Assembly: GCF_905220565.1 (NCBI RefSeq)
Contig: NC_059402.1
Coordinates: 6,635,501 to 6,699,500, forward strand
From: Melitaea cinxia
Taxonomy: Eukaryota; Arthropoda; Insecta; Lepidoptera; Nymphalidae
DNA length: 64,000 nucleotides
Direction of reading: 5' to 3'
Shown here: positions 55,118 through 64,000 of the stretch, in pieces
Layout: each line of letters opens with the position of its first letter
Position numbering within the stretch: position 1 is the stretch's first letter
Notes under the pieces: generated by a model
The model's input: only the letters and a program-made list of their open reading frames with translations
What the model was told of the DNA's origin: nothing
The model's database searches: none
Position numbers and translations under genes: made by a program

Positions 55118-55262
55118 CTCATCATCATCATTTCAGCCTATTGCAATCCACTGTTGGACATAGGCCTCCACAAGTCGCACCAAAAATGGCGTGAGCTTAT
55201 GTGTGTTGCCCATAGTCACCACGCTGGGCAGGCGGGTTGGTGACCGGTGACATATTATATTA
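55118..55262 (-). repeat. Retroposon 3' half with (GAT)n tail, reverse
   Basis: ATCATCATCATTTCAGCCTA, then GGACATAGGCCTCCACAAGT and ACCACGCTGGGCAGGCGGGT. It matches in reverse the 3' half of 44612-45038. 5'-truncated. Confidence 0.75.
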
Positions 55263-55416
55263 CGATACGATCATATATATAATTTATGTAGACTAATTGT
55301 GAGGTTTTTTTTTAAAAAAGGGAGACAAACAAACCTTAGCGTATATATTAAGTTTAATTGCTTTAAATTCTTTAAATTTATAATACAAAATAACGTTATA
55401 ATACAAAATACAAAAT

Positions 55417-55612
55417 TAATGAAATTTATAATGATGTGCAGTGAAAAACTCAGTCTATTAATCAGTATTCTTTATTTAACACAAATAGACACACTATTAC
55501 AGACGCCATATTTTCTTAAGCAAAAGTGATACAGAGAAGCGGAAGACAATTAATTATACTTAAGTTCTACAATGACAGTAGATGTCAATTTGCCACAGAT
55601 ACATTTCCAACA
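55417..55612 (-). repeat. Copia 3' LTR
   Basis: Left on the plus strand, so the 3' LTR of the minus-strand element. Preceded in element sense by a purine-rich AGCCGGGG (55620-55613), the likely polypurine tract. Confidence 0.9.
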
Positions 55613-55928
55613 CCCCGGCTCAAGTTCAAGTTCTATTTTTTGCTCTGTTAAATTAAAAAAATAAACTTGGACTTGTTACAATCAAAATCTACAAACTAAT
55701 TTATAACATGGCAACACATACTTGGAATGTCACGTCAGTTGACTTTGGCATTTCTACTTTGACATTCCAATTTTGACATTTTTCAAATCGACATTGACAT
55801 TTGAAAGTAAACAAACTCGTAATACCTAACTTAAATTAATACTTTAACTAACAAAACCAAAACAAACTTTCTGCTGTAACAAAAGACAATTATTCTAAAA
55901 CTAAAAAAAAACTAAATCACTTTTAAAC

Positions 55929-58900
55929 TTAAAAGTCTATACCAAGTATTTTACACAAATAATGGTGTCTTGTTTTTGACAAAGACTTGGTAAGTAAATC
56001 TGCTTTATTCTCATTACTAGGTATATATTTTAACACTAACAATCCTTTATTTACAATGTCTTTAATAAAATGTACCTTTATATCTATGTGCTTTGACCTT
56101 TTACTATTTTCGTAACTTTCAATCATTTTAATAGTACTTTGATTATCAATTAATAGTAAACAACTTAAGTCTTTATCACACTGCAAGTCTTTTAACACTC
56201 CAATAATGAACACTGTTTCACTTACAGTTAATGCTGCTGCAATATACTCCGATTCAGCTGTTGATAGCGCAACAGTTGACTGCTTTTTCGAACTCCAGCT
56301 GACTAAATTTCCTCGGTGAAAGATAGCAGTTCCACTTACACTTTTGCGGTCTACACGGTTTCCTCCCCAGTCCGCATCTGAAAAAGCTTGTAAATAATTA
56401 CCTTCTTCTTTTTTATAAACTAATCCTTTTTCTTTTGTCTGTTTCAGGTATCTCAGAATTCTCTTCCCTGCTTTCCATAATGTGGCGGTTGGACAATGCA
56501 TATATCTACTTATAAAACCTGTTGCATATGCAATGTCTGGCCTGCTGATTGTCGCTAGATACATAAGTGACCCAACAAGTTCTCTGTATGGAATGTTGGT
56601 CAGGATTTCTTCTTTTTCGTCAACGTTCAGGCCAACTTCCATCGGTGTACTTATACCTTTGCAATCTTGCATATTAAATTTTAATAAAATTTTCTCAATA
56701 ATTTGTGTCTGTTTAATTTCCATTCCTTGATTAAGTCTTGTAATTTCCATTCCTAAAAATTTACTTATATTTCCCATGTCTCTAGCTTGAAACTCCTTTT
56801 TTAACTCTTGTATTATTGACTGACCATCTCCAACTATTAAGATATCATCCACAAATATTAAAATATACACATTTTTCCCAGTATATAGGCAAAAATCATG
56901 TGGGGATTGTTTCAAACCATTCTTTATAAGGAAATCATTTAGCTTTTCATTCCAACAACGTGGTGACTCTTTTAAACCATATAAAGCTTTTCTTAACTTT
57001 AACACGTATCCTTCTTTCTTTTTCAATCCTTCAGGATATTTAATATAAATATTTGTCTTTAAATCTCCATTTAAAAATGCTGTAGGTATGTCCATCTGTC
57101 TTATGGGTAAATCTTCTTGAATTGCTTTATTCAAAAATAATCTGACTGTGGTCATTCTAGCCACTGGCGCATACACATTGTGGGTGGTTTCCTCTTGAAA
57201 TCCCTTGGCGACAAGCCTGGCCTTCTTTACATTGTCTGTCTTGGTACGAAATACCCATTTTGTGTCAATTGCCTTTTGACCTCTTGGTAACTTGGTTTCT
57301 TCCCATGTTTGTAACCTTTGAAGTGCCTCCATCTCGCTATTTATAGCTTTTGACCATTCCTCATTTTGTATTGCCTCTTTATAGCTCTTTGGATCTTCTG
57401 ATAGTAAAGCATATGCTATATTCGACATATCATAATCTTGAAATCTCATTGGTTTCTTTATCACTCTTTTCTTTCTTTTATTGCAGTTTTTCTCGTCATC
57501 TGAGCTTTCATCTTCTTCACTACTGCTGGATGGTTCTATTTCTGGTTCTTTAGAAGTAGAAGGGGTTTCTTTGGATGTTGATGTCTCGCTCTCTCCGTTT
57601 TCATCATAATCTATGTGTGAGATTCTTTCATTTTCTTCATATCTGTAGTTTGACTCATCAAATCGTACATCTCTGGACTCAACTATATCATTTGTTTTAG
57701 GATCCCATAGTCTGTAACCTGAGCCGCAATATCCAATCATAATCATGGGCTTCGCTCTTGGTTCCAATTTGGTTAACCTTGGTAGAAGTACACACCATGC
57801 CTTCGAGCCAAAAACTCTTATTTTATCTAGCTGACTCTTTCCATACCATACTCTCGCCGGTGTGTCACCTTCAAGTGCTTTTGTAGGTGATCTATTTATG
57901 ACATATGCTGCACACCTCATGGCTTCACCCCACAGATACTTTGGAAGATTTGTCTCCAGTAACATAGCTCTTACTCTATCTGCTAGTGTCCGATTCATCC
58001 TCTCACATATTGAATTTTGTTGTGGAGTATAACTACAAGTAGTTTCCTGTACTATACCATTCTCTTCATAGAATAATTTTAGGTCATCATTCACAAATTC
58101 TCTGCCTCTGTCGGTTCTTATTCTCTTTACATTAATATCATTATTTCTAAGTCTTCTTATGTATTTTATTATATAATCTTTTGCTTCATCCTTTGTTTTT
58201 AGTAAGTGAACCTCCATAAAATGTGAATAATCATCTATTATTGTAAGGTAGTACTTTTCTCCATCTTTACTTATAGGTGTTATCGGGCCACCAATATCAC
58301 AGTAAATTAATTCTCCAATTTTCTTTGTTCTTGGCTTTGGGGTTGAACTGAATGAACAACGGGTTCCTTTAGCTTCCATGCATATTGTGCATCGTTCTTT
58401 AGATAACGGTAATCCTAGTATCTTCATACCTTGATAGTTTAAGTGTCCCATTCTCCTATGCCATAAATTATTTTCTGTCTTCTCTGTTATTAACATATTT
58501 TCTCTGTTTAACTTTAAATTTAATGTATACAGTTTTCCATCAATATCTCCTTTAATTTCTATCTTTCCTCGACAAATACTGACACCTTTTTTATTAAATA
58601 TAACTTTTAGATCTTTCTCGTTCAACTTTAAAACAGATATAAGATTGTGTGACAGTTTCTCCATAATAAGACAATCTTTTAGTAAAATTTTTATTCCTTG
58701 TTTACATATTCCTGATAAATTACCTTTCTTTTTAGCTGATATCATACTTCCATTTGCAACTAAAACTTTAATTTCTTGTATCTCTTGTATATCAGTCATA
58801 TATTTCTCAAATTCTGTATTAATCATATGGTACGATGCTCCCGAATCTATTACAAATTCTATCTCATTTTCATATGTAGCTGCTGTATAAGCTTGAGAAG

Positions 58901-59687
58901 CAATGAATGTTATCGCTTTATTACTATCATTTTCTTCTCCTAAATATGCTCGGGGTCTATTATTTTTTCCTTTTGTTTTAAATCCTCTGTAATTTCCTCT
59001 ACCTCGCTTTTGTGGATTACTTGTCCTGGCTCTGTTTGTACAATTTCTGGCTATGTGATTTGGCTCACCACATGAAAAACATTTTATAGAGCTGCTTTCA
59101 AATACATATTCTTGTTTACTTACTTTACTTTCTGAACTTTGCTTTTCTTTTAGCTCGGCATCTAAAAACTTACTTTTTACAAACTCTATTTTAAGTTCTA
59201 TATTTGAAGTTTCTAGAGCAGTCACTATGTGTGGGTATGCTCCTTCCATACTAATTAATAACTGACATACTTTATCTTTCTCTGTCATTTTTGTGCCGTT
59301 CAACTCTATTTCTCTAATAATCTTGTCAAATTTGTTAAAGTGTTCCTCAACACTATCTTGCCTTTTACATTTTAAATTAATTAGGCTCCTCCTTAAATAT
59401 AGATTCGAAATTGTTGATTTTCGTTCAAATACATTTCTCAAGTTTTCAATCATTTCATATGCTGTTCCAGAATCCTTCACATACTCCAAATGTTTGTCTG
59501 AAAGTGCTTGTACGATGATGTTGCGAGCCTTGGCGTCCGATTTCTTTAATTCTGCATCTTTCAAATCTGTTTTCTTACGTATTGCATTCACACACCCTTT
59601 TTCATCCATGGCGATCTCTATTCGAAAGAGCCAATTTGTGAAATTTCCACTTTCTAATTGTGGTATTTGGTTCACCGCATGTGCCAT
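55929..59687 (-). CDS. Copia Gag-Pol polyprotein, uninterrupted 1252 codons
   Basis: Order on the protein: Gag (residues 1-~240) with zinc knuckle CFSCGEPNHIARNC; protease with VIDSGASYHM (~280); integrase with HRRMGHLNYQG...CTICMEAK, catalytic Asp in YCDIGGPI and IRTDRGREF and Glu in NSICERMNRTL; an acidic Ser/Glu linker (~730-780); RT with DTKWVFRTK, MDIPTAFLNGDL and the active site FVDDILIV (FVDD instead of the usual YVDD); RNase H with FSDADWGG, STAESEYIAA and LIDNQST. Copia proteins of this length express Gag and Pol from one frame. ATG 59687 is followed by a typical Gag start. No stop or shift. Confidence 0.95.
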   Translation of the reverse strand: MAHAVNQIPQLESGNFTNWLFRIEIAMDEKGCVNAIRKKTDLKDAELKKSDAKARNIIVQALSDKHLEYVKDSGTAYEMIENLRNVFERKSTISNLYLRRSLINLKCKRQDSVEEHFNKFDKIIREIELNGTKMTEKDKVCQLLISMEGAYPHIVTALETSNIELKIEFVKSKFLDAELKEKQSSESKVSKQEYVFESSSIKCFSCGEPNHIARNCTNRARTSNPQKRGRGNYRGFKTKGKNNRPRAYLGEENDSNKAITFIASQAYTAATYENEIEFVIDSGASYHMINTEFEKYMTDIQEIQEIKVLVANGSMISAKKKGNLSGICKQGIKILLKDCLIMEKLSHNLISVLKLNEKDLKVIFNKKGVSICRGKIEIKGDIDGKLYTLNLKLNRENMLITEKTENNLWHRRMGHLNYQGMKILGLPLSKERCTICMEAKGTRCSFSSTPKPRTKKIGELIYCDIGGPITPISKDGEKYYLTIIDDYSHFMEVHLLKTKDEAKDYIIKYIRRLRNNDINVKRIRTDRGREFVNDDLKLFYEENGIVQETTCSYTPQQNSICERMNRTLADRVRAMLLETNLPKYLWGEAMRCAAYVINRSPTKALEGDTPARVWYGKSQLDKIRVFGSKAWCVLLPRLTKLEPRAKPMIMIGYCGSGYRLWDPKTNDIVESRDVRFDESNYRYEENERISHIDYDENGESETSTSKETPSTSKEPEIEPSSSSEEDESSDDEKNCNKRKKRVIKKPMRFQDYDMSNIAYALLSEDPKSYKEAIQNEEWSKAINSEMEALQRLQTWEETKLPRGQKAIDTKWVFRTKTDNVKKARLVAKGFQEETTHNVYAPVARMTTVRLFLNKAIQEDLPIRQMDIPTAFLNGDLKTNIYIKYPEGLKKKEGYVLKLRKALYGLKESPRCWNEKLNDFLIKNGLKQSPHDFCLYTGKNVYILIFVDDILIVGDGQSIIQELKKEFQARDMGNISKFLGMEITRLNQGMEIKQTQIIEKILLKFNMQDCKGISTPMEVGLNVDEKEEILTNIPYRELVGSLMYLATISRPDIAYATGFISRYMHCPTATLWKAGKRILRYLKQTKEKGLVYKKEEGNYLQAFSDADWGGNRVDRKSVSGTAIFHRGNLVSWSSKKQSTVALSTAESEYIAAALTVSETVFIIGVLKDLQCDKDLSCLLLIDNQSTIKMIESYENSKRSKHIDIKVHFIKDIVNKGLLVLKYIPSNENKADLLTKSLSKTRHHYLCKILGIDF

Positions 59688-59835
59688 TGCTTATATTCCC
59701 CTTTTTTTATCCTTGCTTTTGAATAAAAAATGTGAACCAACTGGGTGCTCGTTACTAGTGTGTCTTAACCTAGCCTTTTGACTAACACTGCCCTACAAAC
59801 TTTGTCATCTGACTGAATTTTAATAATTTTGGTGG

Positions 59836-59850
59836 ACTGGGCCCATAACC
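59836..59850 (-). promoter_or_regulatory. Copia primer-binding site for half tRNA-Met(i)
   Basis: The plus-strand text ACTGGGCCCATAACC is the anticodon arm of eukaryotic initiator tRNA-Met (CAU anticodon within GCCCATAACC), so element RNA is complementary to it. Drosophila copia is known to prime from a cleaved 5' half of this tRNA rather than from its 3' end. The site touches the LTR without a gap. Confidence 0.85.
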
Positions 59851-60046
59851 TAATGAAATTTATAATGATGTGCAGTGAAAAACTCAGTCTATTAATCAGT
59901 ATTCTTTATTTAACACAAATAGACACACTATTACAGACGCCATATTTTCTTAAGCAAAAGTGATACAGAGAAGCGGAAGACAATTAATTATACTTAAGTT
60001 CTACAATGACAGTAGATGTCAATTTGCCACAGATACATTTCCAACA
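59851..60046 (-). repeat. Copia 5' LTR
   Basis: The right-hand LTR is the 5' LTR of this minus-strand element and carries its promoter. I found no differences from the 3' LTR when reading both through. Confidence 0.9.
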
Positions 60047-60120
60047 AAAATAACACTTATTTTATGAAAAATACCTTATATAAAAACGTCAATCAAATAT
60101 TTGGACGTTTTTATAAATAA

Positions 60121-60322
60121 TCTCAATATATATAAATTATGCGTCATGTTTTTTGTCCGCGATCTCTCACACTACACTTAAACTATCTAATAGTTTTTAA
60201 TTAAATTTTAACACCGTGTGCAGTTTGATCCACCTTGAAAGATAGGGTTATGTTATTTTGATATATGTTATTATTATATTTAAGAAAAAATAAGGCGGTA
60301 CGAAGTTCGCTAGATCAGCTAG
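60121..60322 (+). mobile_element. Short Helitron, family H3
   Basis: A/TC TCAATATATATAAATTATGC to GTTCGCTAGATCAG-CTAG/T; 202 bp, compared with 200 bp for the copy at 10025-10224. Shared internal string ACCGTGTGCAGTTTGATCCA. Confidence 0.75.
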
Positions 60323-61357
60323 TATAATATATATAATCTTTATAATTTGAAATAAAAATAAATCTTTTCATTCAATCTAGATTTCAATCATATGTTAATT
60401 TACAACACATGCGATGTTAACGAATATGTATCTAATATTCAAACTTATCTTTATTCTTCAAACTGCGCGGGGTCTTATAAATAGTGTATTTATTTATTAC
60501 TTGGTCTATACCATGTATAAGGTTGTTACGATTGAACGGTCGCATAATTATAGTTAGCATGATAATACGTGCTTAGAAAAGCAGTTTTTCTTTTTCGCCT
60601 ACATAGATTGATTATTTATTGACCATGAATAAGAATAATATGTACTATACGTATAAAGAACTAACTACTACTAGAGAACTAACACTTATATCTTTACACA
60701 AATGTAATTAATGTTCAGTCGAAATTTAAAGAGTGACTCGTAAATTTTTTGTATAAAATGAGGTTGCGCGCTTAGGTATATGGTATTCGGGGGAAATAAA
60801 ATATAATGTTATTTATCATGTATTTTTATTAGGTAGCTTTTAAAAAACTGGTTAAACTAAAAAAGTTCTAGGTTTTATAACAACTATTTAATACAGTAAC
60901 AGTGCATACGCGCGTGGTGATATAATTGTGATTAGTAATATAAAAATATAAAATCGAGGCTAGTGAAAAAAATGGTTTTAGTACCTTCTCACTGAGTTAG
61001 GTAACAAAAAAATGTTAGCGGAGGCATAGCGGAATAATTTGATTGCGGAAGAACAAAGCAATGACCACCAACTACCAGAATGAACTCGCTGGAACAACAA
61101 TTATTTACAATAATTTATGGATATCGTTTAATTTTTAGGAAAACACCCTCAGTGTTTCGATTTAACAAAGTAATCTAAACAATATACAACCTTCCCTCTA
61201 CAGGTTTTCAATAACAACGAACTAATGCAACCTTATCTAAACAATCCCAGTCTTATGCGAAACCTTGTGCAACTCCGATAAATACATTAAGGCCCATCTT
61301 AATAGTCTTTCTTCAGACACTCAATCGTGACGATATCGTATGGAACGGAGACACGTT
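60323..61357. other. 3' flank of the CUEDC1-like gene, nothing recognised
   Basis: AT-rich; should include the 3' untranslated region of the minus-strand gene ending at 61358. No recognisable repeat. Confidence 0.4.
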
Positions 61358-63146
61358 TTATATTTTTATATTCTGCTGCTGCGGTCGGTCGTCGTCGTCG
61401 CTGTGTTCCTCTTGCAGCAGAAGACTGTCGGGTGGACCTCGCGAGGGCACGCGTGCACTACCGCTTCGTCGCGACCCACCCCGGGAGAACATCCTGGAGA
61501 GCTGCGCGAATTTCTTTCGTGACACTAAAACATATATATTTAAACAATTTTATAACAAGTACTCTATAATACAAGTCTAAGCAATTGTTTTACACATTTG
61601 TTCGAAGGACACGTCTATACAGGGTACCTAATACTGTGGGGATTGCGGAGAGTCCGAGCTGTTTTACATTCGCTTGGGACGCCTCAATCAATTAGAACTG
61701 TTGCATTAATTGAAATTCAATAATCCTCATTGATTTAAACAAAACATTATTTTTTAAATTTAATTTTTAAGTCAGAAATATGTATATATATGTAATAAAT
61801 TATACAAACTGTAATTTAATTTTTACTGTTGAGTTGTGTATGTATTATTATATTATAATTGTGTTTGCTCGCAAACGAAAAAAATAGTCAAGATAGATCG
61901 ACGAAAAAATAGTCAAGTAACTACGCGTTATCAAAGATTACTCAAAAAGTAGTTATCAGATCTCGATAAAATTTAAATGTGACCACATGATAAACATCAG
62001 CTTTCGATTAAATCAAAAATTATCAAAATCGGTATACCCAGTAAAAAGTTATTGCGGATTTTCGAGAGTTTCCCTCGATTTCTCTGGGATCCCATCATCA
62101 GATCCTGGTTTCCTAATCATGATCCAAACTAGGAATATCCTCTTTTCAACAAAAAAAGAATTAGCAAAATCGGTACATCTAGTAGAAAGTTATGCGGTAT
62201 AATACAACGTAGGTCGACGAAAAAAGCGTCAAGTAAAAACGCATTATTTGATATAGCTCAAAAAGTAGTTGTTAGATCTCAAATAAATTTAAATGGGACC
62301 AATTGGCACACACCACCTTTCGATTAAAACAAAATTTGTCGAAATCGGTCTACCCGGTCAAAAGTTCTGATGTAACATACATAAAAAAAAACAGTCGAAT
62401 TGAGAACCTCCTCCTTTTTTGGAAGTCGGTTAAAAAATAAAAATGTTTGAATTAAAAAAAATCTTAGGTCCTATCCACATAAATATTAAATATCTATGAG
62501 TTTTTGGATAGGATATGTACCTATCTACATACGTAAGGAAAAATTAGACAATGACACAAAATTAGACAATGACGCGGCTTTCGTAAAATCCCAATTTCTT
62601 TTTACGTACTTAATGATATTGTTTTTTCCTCAAAGATATTATAACAGCAAAATTTATATAAATGATCACAGAATAATCCTTAATAAAAATATATTGACAA
62701 ATATAGGTGTATGTATTGTACTGTGGATATAAATTACAAATTCACAACCCAGTAACTTTGTTGATGTCTAAGAAGAGTTGAAGTCGCACGTTATCACTTT
62801 AAAGGTTTATCACATTTTTATAAAGGTTTGTTTGTGTTGTTTGAACTTACGTTTTCCCATATTTTTTAGTCTTTCCTTAAATGCCGCTTCGTCATCGTGA
62901 CATTTCGTTTTATTTCCTTGCTCACTATCCAATGCAGCTATAAATTCTTGATTCCACCGCAGCTCCGCCATAAACTCTTCATTCTGTAGAAATGTTGCAA
63001 TGCGATCGTCATCCATGTCTAAACTAAGGTCGATTCTTGCGTCAGTAGTCGGTGGTATACGGAGGAACATAGGAGGCAAGGGACCTAGCATTCGAGGTAT
63101 CCATTTTCTTTTTATAGATAGTGGTACAGTATCGTTATCAACATCC
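61358..63146 (-). CDS. CUEDC1: CUE domain-containing protein 1-like, last two coding exons
   Basis: Exon A (63146-62851) encodes KRKWIPRMLGPLPPMFLRI, DDDRIATFLQNEEFMAELRW, NQEFIAALDSEQ and FKERLKNMGK. Exon B (61524-61358) encodes SRKKFAQLSRMFSRG and ends EEHSDDDDRPQQQNIKI-stop. In vertebrate CUEDC1 the order NWNPPLLG..FLR, ERIALFLQNEEFMKEL, KLKHMGK, RRKLFELARAF is the same. The junction codon (C/TG) keeps frame and both sites are GT-AG. The N-terminal ubiquitin-binding CUE domain must be encoded to the right of the window. Cellular role is poorly known. The intron carries a family D repeat (61855-62435). Confidence 0.88.
61855..62435 (-). repeat. Family D repeat in the CUEDC1 intron
   Basis: Uninterrupted reverse copy from TGTTTGCTCGCAAACG to TTTTTTGGAAGTCGGTTAAA. 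It gives the intact order against which the insertion in 43909-45103 can be recognised. A short deletion removes the GAAGTCGGTT-proximal part of the left end. Confidence 0.78.
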
Positions 63147-63593
63147 CTGTAAATAATAAAATTTTATTAATAGATTTAAAGAGTATTTACTTTTCATAAA
63201 CCTATACTACCAAATTAAGCCCTAACATCAAATTTAGTGGTTCCTTATATATAATTTCCCTGTTATTATTTTTTGTCCTAAAATAAGTCAAATTTTTTAA
63301 AGCAATAACTATTAAATTAGTCCTCGCGTGACCGGTTGGTGTAAAATATCCGAAACGTCGGGTATCTAAAAAACTTAATAAACCACGATACAATCCCAAA
63401 AAGTTGTTTCATTATAATGAGTAAATATCGCGTAAACATTAGATAACAATAAATAACTATTAAATTATTAAAATTAGTAAGCACCAATAATTCTTTAAGA
63501 AAAAGTAATAACCTAAATCATGTACTCAAATGTATAGCTTTAATGTATAACCTTTCGATGTAAAACTACGACACACTAAACTACTAGGTTTCA
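63147..63593 (-). other. CUEDC1 intron with a possible LINE 3' remnant
   Basis: Presumed intron upstream of exon A. GTGACCGGTTGGTGTAAAAT and CCGAAACGTCGGGTATC at 63326-63366 look like a dispersed retroposon tail, from memory only. Otherwise AT-rich and unrecognised. Confidence 0.4.
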
Positions 63594-64000
63594 AAAATCA
63601 ACCGCCTAACGGTGGACGAAGCCCTCATGAACCATTGCGGAGCCATAGTATTGGCCGCCCGACTATCGGGAGCTGAGAAGGTAGTCCTCATCGGAGACAT
63701 AAACCAACTGCCGTTCATTGACAGGGATAACCTGTTCGAAATGCGGTATTGTAAACCAACCCTTTTAACGACTATTTCGTGCGAGTTGTCGCACGTTGCA
63801 CGCATCGTAACCCCAAAGACGTCGCCTTTGCCATCAGTGAGGTTTACAAGACCGTGTACAGCTCAAGCACAAAGATCCGATCTTTGCGAGTGGAGAGTCT
63901 CACAGGCGCGCGCATTCTTGTAGGAAGGGACCGAACCTTGGACCTGGTATTTACGCAAGAGGAGAAGAGATTGCTGACTGACCAGGGATACGGGTCCGGT
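63594..64000 (+). pseudogene. Endogenous alphavirus-like superfamily 1 helicase fragment
   Basis: One frame reads TVDEALMNHCG (Walker B / motif II, DEA) followed by VLIGDINQLPFIDR (motif III, GDxxQ). This spacing is typical of the replicase helicase of plus-strand RNA viruses in the virga-/kita-/negevirus group, and unlike the Pif1 helicase of Helitrons. Near 63795-63806 the reading frame changes; the new frame stays open to the window end and has SLTGARILVGRDRTLDLVFT and a downstream Gln-Gly-Tyr segment resembling the region before motif V. The nucleotide-binding motif I is absent on the left, so the insertion is 5'-truncated, and it runs off the right edge. It is antisense to CUEDC1. Confidence 0.75.

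Larger units (their letters stand above)
55417..60046 (-). mobile_element. Intact Ty1/copia LTR retrotransposon
   Basis: Two 196-bp LTRs that I read as identical flank one long polyprotein ORF on the minus strand. AAAAT stands on both outer sides (55412-55416 and 60047-60051), a perfect 5-bp target duplication. The element LTR starts TGTTGGAAATG and ends TTTCATTA. Directly inside the 5' LTR is the primer site GGTTATGGGCCCAGT. All catalytic motifs are present. This is the youngest-looking element in the window and could be active. Confidence 0.95.

Noticed and set aside
61327..61569. Plus-strand frames opening with hydrophobic residues
   Set aside because: They lie antisense to the last CUEDC1-like exon, whose minus-strand frame matches the family and joins the previous exon in phase.

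Overview
The window is a piece of insect nuclear DNA, almost certainly from a moth or butterfly. It is AT-rich and intron-rich, with three recognisable single-copy animal genes plus a fourth (a receptor) placed only by family. Dispersed repeats fill the rest: Helitrons ending in CTAG, a repeat carrying AACCGACTTC / GAAGTCGGTT, a tRNA-headed SINE, and retroposons with (GAT)n tails. These look to me like repeats typical of lepidopteran genomes. That assignment is from memory of repeat style, not from a search.

Layout. 1-4230: LOA/I-like non-LTR retrotransposon, cut by the left edge, with ORF2 broken by one in-frame TGA. 4240-12927 (minus): first 729 codons (12 exons) of condensin subunit 1 (CAP-D2). 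One intron is GC-AG, and the last exon seen is extremely GC-rich and followed by a damaged tandem copy of itself. 13969-15384 (plus): complete four-exon gene for the translocon-associated protein gamma subunit (SSR3), divergent from condensin. 17661-22104 (minus): class C seven-helix receptor with at least three coding exons and two in-phase donors at the main exon. 22.5-49 kb: no host gene recognised. It holds retrotransposon wrecks, Helitrons, hairpin MITEs, a hAT-type MITE, and a 5.3-kb Helitron complex (33.3-38.7 kb) made of ~281-bp monomers in two roughly mirror-image arms. 49406-54475: Ty3/gypsy element with nearly identical LTRs, a textbook -1 slippery heptamer between gag and protease, and several later frame breaks. 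55417-60046 (minus): Ty1/copia element with one uninterrupted 1252-codon polyprotein, LTRs I read as identical, a 5-bp target duplication and a primer site matching the anticodon arm of initiator tRNA-Met. 61358-63146 (minus): last two coding exons of a CUEDC1-like gene. 63594-64000 (plus): frame-broken piece of an alphavirus-like superfamily 1 helicase, i.e. an endogenous viral element, running off the right edge.

The host genes do housekeeping work: chromosome condensation, ER translocation, signalling and a ubiquitin-binding-family adaptor. They share no pathway. Most of the interest is in how mobile DNA has rearranged the space between and inside them. Splice sites were chosen by GT/GC-AG signals plus reading-frame continuity. 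Family calls rest on motifs and remembered homologues; no search was run.
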